Positions 1-6,134 of a DNA stretch of 7,977 nucleotides are shown here, piece by piece. The translations under genes were made by a program, and so were the position numbers. The notes under the pieces are model-generated. The model saw only the letters and a list, made by a program, of their open reading frames with translations. It did no database searches and had not been told where the DNA came from. Numbering within the stretch: position 1 is the first letter of the stretch; the number at the start of each line of letters is the position of its first letter. The stretch spans positions 1-7,977 of the forward strand of contig JABDJZ010000594.1 in assembly GCA_013003255.1 (NCBI GenBank), in the 5' to 3' direction. Origin of the DNA: Rhodothermales bacterium (GTDB lineage: Bacteria > Bacteroidota > Rhodothermia > Rhodothermales > UBA10348).

Positions 1-61
1 GTATCTTCCTGCCCGATTCGTGTCCCGGATCGATCCGATGAAAGCCATTCATTTCAAGTAG
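1..61 (+). CDS. C-terminal end of a probable MacB/FtsX/LolC-type ABC transporter permease (partial)
   Basis: Reading from base 2, an open frame runs to a TAG at 59-61 and gives about 19 residues ending LPARFVSRIDPMKAIHFK. This resembles the usual extreme C-terminus of FtsX-like ABC permeases (MacB, LolC, LolE), which follow the last membrane helix with a cytoplasmic tail of the form 'PA..A.R.DP.EALRYE'. The P-A, S-R-I-D-P and A-(hydrophobic) positions match. These proteins work in the inner membrane in lipoprotein release or efflux. The stop lies 7 bases before the peroxiredoxin ATG, so cotranscription is likely. Only the tail is visible, and another frame (frame 1) is also open here, so the call rests on one short motif. 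Confidence 0.45.
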   Translation, partial: YLPARFVSRIDPMKAIHFK

Positions 62-68
62 CTCTCCC

Positions 69-542
69 ATGTCTCTCTCCGTAGGTGATCGCGCTCCTGA
101 TTTCTCTCTCTTCACCGATGAGAAGGAAGCATTCACGTTGTCTGAAGCCGTCAAGACGGGGCCCGTGGTCCTTCTGTTTTTCCCTGATGCGTTCACCGGA
201 GTCTGCACGACAGAGGTCAACGAGGTCAGCAACGATCTCGGTGCATACGGAGACAACACCACGGTAGTAGGCATCTCCACCGACTCGCCATTCACCCTGG
301 CCGAGTTCCGGAAGGTGAACGGCCTCAAGTTCAACCTGGTGTCGGACCATGAAGCGAACGTATCGAGGCTCTATGGCACCAAGTACAACCGGGACTTCAC
401 GGGAATGAAGCTGGATCGGATTTCCAAGCGGTCCGCCTTTGTAGTGGATACCGATGGCGTCATCCAGTACGCGGAAGTGTTGGAGAGCGCCGGTGACATG
501 CCGGATCTGGCGGCCGTGCGAAAGGCGGTAGCCGGAGCATAG
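69..542 (+). CDS. Peroxiredoxin, one-cysteine AhpE/BCP-like thioredoxin-fold peroxidase
   Basis: The 157-residue product is a cytosolic thiol peroxidase that reduces hydrogen peroxide or organic hydroperoxides. The family active site P-x3-T-x2-C is present as FFPDAFTGVCTTE (Pro39, Thr43, peroxidatic Cys46), and the conserved active-site Arg is Arg121 in KRSAFVVD. The opening VGDRAPDFSL is the standard redoxin start, and the length is normal for AhpE/BCP-type proteins. Cys46 is the only cysteine in the protein, so it is a 1-Cys enzyme that must be regenerated by an external thiol or a partner protein. The ATG at 69 places the conserved N-terminus correctly. There is no evident Shine-Dalgarno sequence upstream. 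The TAG stop shares one base with the moaD GTG. The assignment to the peroxiredoxin family is firm; the subfamily is less so. Confidence 0.93.
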   Translation: MSLSVGDRAPDFSLFTDEKEAFTLSEAVKTGPVVLLFFPDAFTGVCTTEVNEVSNDLGAYGDNTTVVGISTDSPFTLAEFRKVNGLKFNLVSDHEANVSRLYGTKYNRDFTGMKLDRISKRSAFVVDTDGVIQYAEVLESAGDMPDLAAVRKAVAGA

Positions 543-799
543 TGTCCGCATCAGAGCCGGTTCGGGTTCGCCTGTTCAGTGTGCTGAAGGAGCGCACGGG
601 CCAGAGTGAGATTCTGCTGGATGCGGGGGATGTGGACTCGGTAGGCGCGGCCCTGTCCGCCTTGGGGCGCACGTATCCCGTGATTGCAGACTATCGCCGC
701 TGGATACGTCCTGCCGTGAACCGGGCTTATGCGGATGAAGACACGCTGCTGAAGTCCGGTGACGAACTCGCGCTGATCACTCCCGTCAGTGGCGGCTGA
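542..799 (+). CDS. moaD: MoaD, molybdopterin synthase sulfur-carrier subunit
   Basis: The product is an 85-residue ubiquitin-fold (ThiS/MoaD) sulfur carrier. Its C-terminal Gly84-Gly85 would be adenylated by MoeB and converted to thiocarboxylate, then feed sulfur to the MoaE active site during conversion of cPMP to molybdopterin. The start (VRVRLFSVLKERTG) matches the first strand and helix of MoaD. The end, AVNRAYADEDTLLKSGDELALITPVSGG without the last few residues, carries the typical 'AVN...GDE.A.I.PVSGG' pattern, and length is normal. The GTG start at 542-544 overlaps the peroxiredoxin stop by one base (TAGTG), pointing to translational coupling. moaE follows directly, which is the usual partner arrangement. 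No adenylating enzyme gene (moeB) is in the window. Confidence 0.95.
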   Translation: MSASEPVRVRLFSVLKERTGQSEILLDAGDVDSVGAALSALGRTYPVIADYRRWIRPAVNRAYADEDTLLKSGDELALITPVSGG

Positions 800-803
800 A
801 ACC

Positions 804-1259
804 ATGTCGCACGAACGAAAGACCGAAGAGGAATGGGTCCGGGTGCAAGAGCGTCCGCTGGATGTCTCCGCGCTGGAGGCTTTTCTGCGACACCCACGGG
901 CAGGCGGCGTCTGCGTCTTTGTGGGGACCACGCGGGCCGTGACGGGAAGCGTGGTCACCGAGGAACTGCGCTACGAGGCGTTCTCGGAAATGGCACTGGA
1001 TGAAATGAAGCGACTGGCCGCCGAGGCATCAGTGCGCTGGCCGGTGCTCCGCGCCGCGTTGCATCACCGTACCGGCGTCGTGCCCGTTGCCGAGGCCAGC
1101 GTGGCCGTTGGTGTGGCGACCCCGCATCGGGCGGATTCGTTTGAGGCCTGTCGTTTCCTCATTGATCGTTTGAAGGAGACAGTTCCGGTCTGGAAGAAGG
1201 AGATCTATGCGGACGGTTCCACGGAGTGGGTAGAGCCCGGAAAGACGGACCAGGGCTAG
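804..1259 (+). CDS. moaE: MoaE, molybdopterin synthase catalytic subunit
   Basis: The product, about 151 residues, is the large subunit of molybdopterin synthase. It binds cPMP and inserts two sulfurs delivered by MoaD. From the ATG at 804, recognisable family blocks are GGVCVFVGTTR (34-44), LRYEAF (55-60), HHRTG (87-91), PHRADSF (107-113) and LKETVPVWKKE (123-133). By alignment with E. coli MoaE, the two catalytic lysines (119 and 126 there) fall on Lys124 and Lys131, seven apart as expected. An in-frame GTG at 789 would add five residues and overlap moaD by 11 bases; I prefer the ATG because the extension is not part of the conserved domain. The TAG stop at 1257-1259 overlaps the purC stop on the other strand. 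Confidence 0.95.
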   Translation: MSHERKTEEEWVRVQERPLDVSALEAFLRHPRAGGVCVFVGTTRAVTGSVVTEELRYEAFSEMALDEMKRLAAEASVRWPVLRAALHHRTGVVPVAEASVAVGVATPHRADSFEACRFLIDRLKETVPVWKKEIYADGSTEWVEPGKTDQG

Positions 1260-2224
1260 ACGGCCGCGGCCGCGCTGAGCAGGCAGTCACGCACTCTGCT
1301 GACCGGGTCTGGATGCACATCCGGGACGAAAGACTCGCCCGTGATGCGCTCATACAGTTCAATGTAGCGGGACGCCACCTCGACCCGGAACGCGTCGTCC
1401 AGGTCCGGTAGAACCTGGCCCTCGAGACCCTGGAACCCGTGTGCCATCAGCCACTCCCGGACGAACTCCTTTGAGAGTTGGCGCTGCGGCCGGTCCTGTC
1501 CCAGTAATTCCTCGTAGGTGTCGGCGTGGAAGTACCGCGAGGAATCGGGGGTATGGATCTCGTCAATGACTACGTAGGTCCCGTTGGAGCGTTTTCCGAA
1601 TTCGTATTTGGTGTCTACCAGAATCAATCCGCGTTCCGCCGCGATCTCTGTCCCCCGCTGAAACAGAGCCAGGGCGTAACCGGTCAGGCGGTCAAGAACG
1701 CCCTGAGAGAGGATGCCCTGGCGCACTATGTCGGCCGCCGAGATATCCTCGTCGTGGCCTTCCTCTGCCTTGGTGGCCGGCGTGAGAATGGGATTGGGGA
1801 GGCGGCTGTTCTGCCTCAGCCCGTCCGGCAGTGTCTCCCCGCAGAGCATCCTGCCGCCGTCTCGGTACGTGCGCCAGGCGTGGCCCGCCAGATAGCCCCG
1901 GACCACGAACTCAACGGGCACAGGTTCACAGCGGTGCGCCACGGTCACGTTGGCGTCGGGGACCTCAATAACGTGGTTCTCAACAACGTCGGCGGTCTTT
2001 TCGAATGAGTACGCGGCCAGCCGATTCAGCACTTGTCCCTTGAAGGGGATGGTCTGCCGAAGGATGTGGTCGAAAGCCGAGATCCGATCCGTGGTGACCA
2101 GAAAGAGCTTCTCGTCCAGGGCGTAGGTGTCCCGAACCTTCCCTCCGTATCGTTTCCCGAGGCCGTCGAACCGGGTGCCTGGCAGCGTGGCCGCCAGTTG
2201 CCGACGGATCACGTCATCTAGCAT
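1256..2224 (-). CDS. purC: Phosphoribosylaminoimidazole-succinocarboxamide synthase (SAICAR synthetase)
   Basis: The 322-residue cytosolic enzyme joins CAIR and aspartate with ATP to give SAICAR, a late step of de novo IMP synthesis. Visible motifs are the nucleotide-binding GGKVRDTY (27-34), TTDRISAFD (44-52), the CAIR/Asp-binding NPILTPATKAEEGHDEDIS (144-162), LILVDTKYEFG (200-210) and IDEIHTPDSSRYF (220-232). The length fits the longer form of the family found in yeast and many bacteria (near 300 residues) rather than the short E. coli/Bacillus form (near 240). The start codon lies 5 bases after the LacI-family stop, so purC is very likely cotranscribed with that regulator and perhaps translationally coupled to it. 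The C-terminus ends in four alanines and a valine encoded by a GC palindrome. Confidence 0.97.
   Translation of the reverse strand: MLDDVIRRQLAATLPGTRFDGLGKRYGGKVRDTYALDEKLFLVTTDRISAFDHILRQTIPFKGQVLNRLAAYSFEKTADVVENHVIEVPDANVTVAHRCEPVPVEFVVRGYLAGHAWRTYRDGGRMLCGETLPDGLRQNSRLPNPILTPATKAEEGHDEDISAADIVRQGILSQGVLDRLTGYALALFQRGTEIAAERGLILVDTKYEFGKRSNGTYVVIDEIHTPDSSRYFHADTYEELLGQDRPQRQLSKEFVREWLMAHGFQGLEGQVLPDLDDAFRVEVASRYIELYERITGESFVPDVHPDPVSRVRDCLLSAAAAV
1261..1272. repeat. 12-base perfect GC palindrome at the moaE/purC convergent junction
   Basis: CGGCCGCGGCCG reads the same on both strands. It begins two bases after the moaE stop and lies inside the last codons of purC, where it encodes part of an alanine run. 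It could form a short GC stem in either transcript, but no T-tract follows it, so it is not a standard intrinsic terminator. It may be only a by-product of GC-rich alanine codons. Confidence 0.5.
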
Positions 2225-2229
2225 GTGCT

Positions 2230-3258
2230 TCAGCTTCGAACGAAGCGGCTGGAACGGCGCACGCGCAGGCGTGGCGTGTGGAGATGGGCGGACGGGGCCT
2301 CAGTGGAGTCGGCGTCCATCCTGGCAATGAGTGATTCCGTGGCTCCGCGGCCGATGCTCTGAACGGATTGGTCGACGCTGGAAAGGCCGAGATACTGGCT
2401 GGTCTTGAGGTCATCATAACCCACGACCGCCACGTCATTTGGGACCTTGAGTCCGGCCTCGACTATGGCAGACCACGCACCGATCGCCTGCACATCGCTG
2501 CTCGCGAAGACGGCTGTCGGTGGTTCCGACTGCTCCAGGAGCGTCACCATGGCCTCATGACCGGCCTCCTCACTGAATCCCTCGTGCTTGCGCGTCGAGC
2601 CTGAGACGATGAGCGCCGGATCAAATGAAATGTCGGCGGCCCCCAAGGCATCCTTGTAGCCCGCGATGCGATCTCCCTGGATGGTGCTGTCGCTGAAGCT
2701 TCTGATCATCCCGATGCGCTGATGGCCTTGCGCCACGAGATGTTCGACAGCCGCCCGTGCTCCTGCCACATCGTCCCAATCGTAGGACTCATGTGCGGGG
2801 TGGGAGGAGCCAATGACCACGGTCGGGGCGTGTACGGAGGCCAGTTCGTTCGCTACGACGTCATCCACGTGGACGCCGGCCAGCAGTAGACCATCGACTG
2901 TGCCGCGCCGCAGGAAGCCGGAAAGTGTTTTTACGGGAGCGCGCCAGCCGAGGTCGCAGAGGAGCAGGTCTACTTCCTGGTCCTTGAGCCCCATCCGTAC
3001 GCCCTTGAGCAGTTCGTTGTGGAACGGCGTGGTGTAGGTGGGGAGGGCCACGGCGATGGTCGGCGTCCGCTGCTGGGCGAGCTTCTTGGCCGTACGGTCA
3101 GGGCGGTACTTGAGCTCGTCGATGGCCTTGAGCACGCGCGCCCGTGTCATGTCACTCACGTCCGCGGAGTTGTTCAGGACGCGCGACACCGTGGAGATGG
3201 CCACCCGCGCACGCGCGGCGACATCGTAAATCGTAACCTTGCTTTTCTCGATCGGCAT
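2230..3258 (-). CDS. LacI/GalR-family transcriptional regulator
   Basis: The 342-residue product is a DNA-binding regulator with the full LacI/GalR layout. The N-terminal helix-turn-helix spans about residues 8-55 (VTIYDVAARARVAISTVSRV, then LNN and ELKYRPDRTA). A hinge helix AKKLAQQRT follows at 57-65, where the Leu-Ala pair would enter the minor groove. The periplasmic-binding-protein-like effector domain runs from about 67 to 330, with GHQRIGMI (178-185), GDRIAGY (195-201), VFASSDVQAIGA (250-261) and VAVVGYDDL (276-284). The length is normal. It sits 5 bases upstream of purC and diverges from copA, with no sugar-utilisation gene nearby. By eye, the position of the purine-contacting Arg190 of E. 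coli PurR appears to be Asp here, so a purine effector cannot be assumed. Effector and target are unknown. Confidence 0.95.
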   Translation of the reverse strand: MPIEKSKVTIYDVAARARVAISTVSRVLNNSADVSDMTRARVLKAIDELKYRPDRTAKKLAQQRTPTIAVALPTYTTPFHNELLKGVRMGLKDQEVDLLLCDLGWRAPVKTLSGFLRRGTVDGLLLAGVHVDDVVANELASVHAPTVVIGSSHPAHESYDWDDVAGARAAVEHLVAQGHQRIGMIRSFSDSTIQGDRIAGYKDALGAADISFDPALIVSGSTRKHEGFSEEAGHEAMVTLLEQSEPPTAVFASSDVQAIGAWSAIVEAGLKVPNDVAVVGYDDLKTSQYLGLSSVDQSVQSIGRGATESLIARMDADSTEAPSAHLHTPRLRVRRSSRFVRS

Positions 3259-3373
3259 TGTGAAAGCAAGGTAGGGTTAATCAACATCCGTTGGTAGTCG
3301 CCAGTCAAAGCGTAACGCGGAAAAATGAACTGTTTTCGCGAACGCCCGGGGAGAGGAACACACGTCCCGCGGC
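3259..3373. promoter_or_regulatory. Divergent control region between the LacI-family gene and copA
   Basis: These 115 bases separate two genes that start in opposite directions, so promoters for the lacI-purC unit and for copA-copZ should lie here or just inside the copA N-terminal extension. The region is more AT-rich than its surroundings near 3270-3285 and 3320-3336. I cannot pick a convincing promoter on either strand: on the minus strand TTGACT (3307 down to 3302) is a possible -35 box, but no good -10 follows. A purine-rich GGGGAGAGGAA at 3349-3359 resembles a ribosome binding site but lies too far (about 17 bases) from the GTG at 3374. No MerR-type copper operator was recognised. Confidence 0.6.
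3316..3340. promoter_or_regulatory. Inverted repeat, candidate operator in the divergent control region
   Basis: The left arm CGCG(G)AAAA at 3316-3324 is the complement of the right arm TTTTCGCG at 3333-3340, with one extra G in the left arm and about 8 bases between. The right arm overlaps an 8-base perfect palindrome, TTCGCGAA at 3335-3342. A second small inverted repeat, GCGT-A-ACGC, lies just upstream at 3310-3318. LacI-family proteins bind palindromes with a central CG and commonly autoregulate, so this is a reasonable place for an operator. The spaced layout is not a textbook LacI site, and the assignment is inference. Confidence 0.35.
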
Positions 3374-5857
3374 GTGGTGAACCGGGGCGTCCGAGCACCT
3401 CGGCCGACCGCCGTCCAAGCCCGGATCCTCACCCAAACTGGACCCGTGGTGGCTATCGAAAAAGAGACCCCGGAAGCGTCAGAGCTCATGCTTCCCATTG
3501 AGGGGATGACTTGCGCCGCCTGCGCGACGCGGATTGAGAGACGGCTGAGCAAGCTTGAGGGGGTTTCCGAAGCCGTAGTCAACTACGCTACCGAAGAGGC
3601 CAGGGTCGTGGTCAACGGCCAGTCTCCCGTTCTCGCCCAAGGCCTGCTGGACACGGTTGAGCGAGCGGGATACGGGATCAGGCTGGACCGGGCGGAGACC
3701 TTCTCGGACTCGCCGGAGGCTGCAGAGGAACTGGTAGCAGCTATTTCCGGGTTGGATGGAATCCGCAAGGCCGTGGTTGCCGAGGAGGCGGGACGCCACC
3801 TGGTATTGGTGGACTATTTCGCGCCGGCCACCGACATGCAGGCGCTCCAGGACCTCCTGGGTGCCGCAAACATCCCCGATGACGGACCAGTGGTGGATGA
3901 CAGTGGAGCGCGCCTCCGCGGGCTCACCAGGCGACTGGTCGTTGCTGCGGTGCTGACCATTCCGATCATGGTTCTCAGCATGGGAGGGTTCGATTTCCCG
4001 TACCTGAACACGCTGCTGCTGGTGTTGACGCTTCCTGTGGTGGCCTGGTCCGGTGCGGAGTTCTTCCAGCTGGCATGGCGGTCACTCAGGCATCGGGCCA
4101 CGGACATGAATACCCTCGTGGCCATGGGGGTCGGCACGGCGTTCATCTATAGCGCCGGCGTGGTTCTCGCCCCAGGCTTTTTCGATGCCGCCGGGGCTGC
4201 GGGCGTCTATTTCGAGGCCGCCGCAGTAATCGTCACGCTGATCCTTCTGGGGCGCTGGCTTGAAGAGCGCGCCAAGGGCCGAACGGGCGAGGCCGTGCGA
4301 TCACTCATCCAACTCCAGCCCAGGACGGCCACCGTACTGCGGAAGGGAGTGGAAAGCGCGATGCCCGTCAGCGAGGTCCGACTGGGAGATGTCGTGCTCA
4401 TTCGGCCCGGAGAGCAGATTCCGGTTGACGGTACGGTGCGTTCCGGCGTGTCCAGTGTGGATGAGGCCATGATTACGGGTGAGCCGGTACCGGTGGACAA
4501 GAGCGCGGGAGACCGGGTGGTGGCCGGGACCATCAACACCACGGGGGCACTTCACTGCACGGTGGTTCGTGTCGGGAAGGACACGCTCCTTCAGCAGATT
4601 GTCGGGATGGTTCGTCGGGCCCAGGGCTCAAAGGCGGACATCCAGGCTCTGGCTGACCGCATCGCCGCGGTATTCGTACCTGCCGTGATCGTGATCGCCA
4701 CGGTCAGCGCTCTGGCCTGGTGGTTTCTGGGTCCTGAGCCGAGGTTGAACCACGCGCTGCTCCGGTTCGTCACGGTCCTCATCATAGCCTGTCCGTGTGC
4801 GCTCGGACTTGCCACGCCCACGGCCATTGTGGCTGCCACCGGTCGAGGCGCCCGCCGCGGCATTCTGTACCGAAACGCGAATGCAGTTGAGCTGGCAGGT
4901 ACGCTGAATGCGGTGGTTCTGGACAAGACGGGCACGCTGACGGCCGGCAAGCCGCGCGTGGCATCAGTAACCGTCCGGGAGGGCGCGGAAGAAGCGGAAT
5001 TGCTCAAGTTTGCTGCCGCCGCGGAGTCACAGTCCGAACACCCTCTCGCCAAGGCCATAGTCTCGCATGTCGAGTCACTGGGCATCATGCATGGAACAGT
5101 TGAGTCCTTCGAGAGCCTGACAGGCTCGGGGATTCGCGCGGTCATCGGGGGGGAGCCGGTGCTTGTCGGCAATCGCGCTTTTCTGGATACACAGGGCGTC
5201 ACTGTGCCGGAGCGCTCACTTGCCGTCGGAACGGAAGTACATGTGGCCGTGTCCGGCACGTGGCTTGGGGGTATCTTCCTCGAGGATGAGCTGCGCCCAG
5301 AAGCCAAGGCCGCCACGAGCAGGCTGCAATCGCTGGGCCTCCGTTTGGCTGTGGTGTCCGGTGATGCCACCGGGCCGGTGCAGGCCGTGGCAGAGCGACT
5401 CGGCATCTCCAGTTGGAAGGCGGGCGCACGTCCGGAGGACAAGGCGGCGTTTGTCGAGGCGCTGCAGGCCGATGGAGCTCGCGTGGGTATGTTCGGCGAC
5501 GGAATCAACGACGCGCCTGCCCTGGCTCAGGCAGACGTAGGGTTCGCGGTCGGTGGCGGCACCGGCATTGCCATCGAATCCAGTGACATCACCTTCCTTC
5601 GCGATGATCCGAATCTGGTGTCGGATGCCATCAAGCTCTCGCGGAGAGCCATGACGGTGATCCGCCAGAATCTCTTTTTTGCGTTCGTGTACAACGTGAC
5701 GCTCATACCATTGGCCGCGGGCGCGTTCTACCCCGCCTTTGGCTGGCTGTTGAACCCCATGATTGCTTCTGCTGCGATGGCGCTTTCCAGCGTCTCGGTG
5801 GTCAGCAACAGCCTGCGGCTCTCCCGAATCAAAGACTCAACACTAGGTCAGGACTGA
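3374..5857 (+). CDS. copA: CopA, Cu+-exporting P1B-1-type ATPase
   Basis: The 827-residue inner-membrane pump exports Cu+ using ATP. In order: an N-terminal heavy-metal domain with GMTCAAC (Cys47, Cys50); a second HMA-like region at about 114-167 without cysteines; membrane helices from about 186; the actuator TGE (368-370); the transport-site CPC (Cys473, Cys475); the phosphorylated Asp517 in DKTGT; His556-Pro557 in SEHPLAK; and GDGINDAP (708-715). Tyr773 and Asn774 in helix 7 and Met802 and Ser806 in helix 8 have the spacing of the Cu+ site residues of A. fulgidus CopA, which supports Cu+ specificity. copZ follows with a one-base overlap. The start is uncertain: GTG 3374 is the longest, but GTG 3446 or 3449 and ATG 3488 (just before LPIEGMTC) would remove a non-conserved N-terminus. 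Confidence 0.96.
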   Translation: MVNRGVRAPRPTAVQARILTQTGPVVAIEKETPEASELMLPIEGMTCAACATRIERRLSKLEGVSEAVVNYATEEARVVVNGQSPVLAQGLLDTVERAGYGIRLDRAETFSDSPEAAEELVAAISGLDGIRKAVVAEEAGRHLVLVDYFAPATDMQALQDLLGAANIPDDGPVVDDSGARLRGLTRRLVVAAVLTIPIMVLSMGGFDFPYLNTLLLVLTLPVVAWSGAEFFQLAWRSLRHRATDMNTLVAMGVGTAFIYSAGVVLAPGFFDAAGAAGVYFEAAAVIVTLILLGRWLEERAKGRTGEAVRSLIQLQPRTATVLRKGVESAMPVSEVRLGDVVLIRPGEQIPVDGTVRSGVSSVDEAMITGEPVPVDKSAGDRVVAGTINTTGALHCTVVRVGKDTLLQQIVGMVRRAQGSKADIQALADRIAAVFVPAVIVIATVSALAWWFLGPEPRLNHALLRFVTVLIIACPCALGLATPTAIVAATGRGARRGILYRNANAVELAGTLNAVVLDKTGTLTAGKPRVASVTVREGAEEAELLKFAAAAESQSEHPLAKAIVSHVESLGIMHGTVESFESLTGSGIRAVIGGEPVLVGNRAFLDTQGVTVPERSLAVGTEVHVAVSGTWLGGIFLEDELRPEAKAATSRLQSLGLRLAVVSGDATGPVQAVAERLGISSWKAGARPEDKAAFVEALQADGARVGMFGDGINDAPALAQADVGFAVGGGTGIAIESSDITFLRDDPNLVSDAIKLSRRAMTVIRQNLFFAFVYNVTLIPLAAGAFYPAFGWLLNPMIASAAMALSSVSVVSNSLRLSRIKDSTLGQD

Positions 5858-6063
5858 TGAAGCAGGAACTCATTATTGAAGGCATGAGCTGCGGCCACTG
5901 TGTCGGCGCTGTACGCGAGGCCCTCGAGGGCGTCGATTCCCTCAAGATTGGCGAGGTACAGATTGGCCGCGCGTCAATCGATGCGGACGAGAAGTCTCTC
6001 GAACTCGCGAAGGCGGCCGTCGAGGAAGACGGCTACAAGGTGGTGGAAGTGCGCTCAGCCTGA
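5857..6063 (+). CDS. copZ: CopZ-like copper chaperone (single HMA domain)
   Basis: The 68-residue cytosolic protein is a single heavy-metal-associated domain. The metal site is GMSCGHC (Cys12, Cys15) in the first loop, followed by the usual helix (VGAVREALEG), strands and closing VEEDGYKVVEV. The length is typical of CopZ/Atx1 proteins. It would bind Cu+ and hand it to CopA. The ATG shares its A with the copA stop (TGATG), so it is translationally coupled to copA; an AGGTCAGGA stretch just upstream could also serve as a ribosome binding site. The GHC form of the motif is common in bacterial chaperones. Specificity for copper rests on the copA partnership. Confidence 0.93.
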   Translation: MKQELIIEGMSCGHCVGAVREALEGVDSLKIGEVQIGRASIDADEKSLELAKAAVEEDGYKVVEVRSA

Positions 6064-6075
6064 GGGGCGGCCGCA

Positions 6076-6089
6076 GGGGCGGGAGCCCC
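6076..6089 (+). terminator. Weak GC hairpin downstream of copZ
   Basis: GGGGC at 6076-6080 pairs with GCCCC at 6085-6089 around a GGGA loop, 12 bases after the copZ stop. Upstream, a GCGGCCGC palindrome lies at 6067-6074. No T-tract follows, so this is at best a non-canonical or Rho-assisted end for copA-copZ. Confidence 0.25.
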
Positions 6090-6134
6090 AGGGTGTCCGG
6101 GCGGCGTCGGTGTGCAGGCAGGCGTTGGTTCGAA

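Noticed and set aside
54..551. 165-codon minus-strand open frame covering the peroxiredoxin
   Set aside because: Fully antisense to a peroxiredoxin with an intact active site, and without motifs.
1526..2008. 160-codon plus-strand open frame opposite purC
   Set aside because: Antisense to intact purC motifs; no family resemblance.
2230..3258. Calling the LacI-family protein PurR because it precedes purC
   Set aside because: The family alone does not give the effector, and a by-eye alignment puts Asp where PurR has the purine-contacting Arg190. I left it unnamed.
3302..3307. TTGACT on the minus strand as a -35 box for the LacI-purC unit
   Set aside because: No acceptable -10 hexamer is found 16-19 bases downstream, so I did not list a promoter.
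4591..5508. Long 305-codon open frame on the minus strand inside copA
   Set aside because: It lies wholly opposite copA, whose motifs are unbroken. The predicted product is low-complexity Ser/Ala/Pro/Arg-rich with no family motif, as expected for the antisense of a GC-rich gene.
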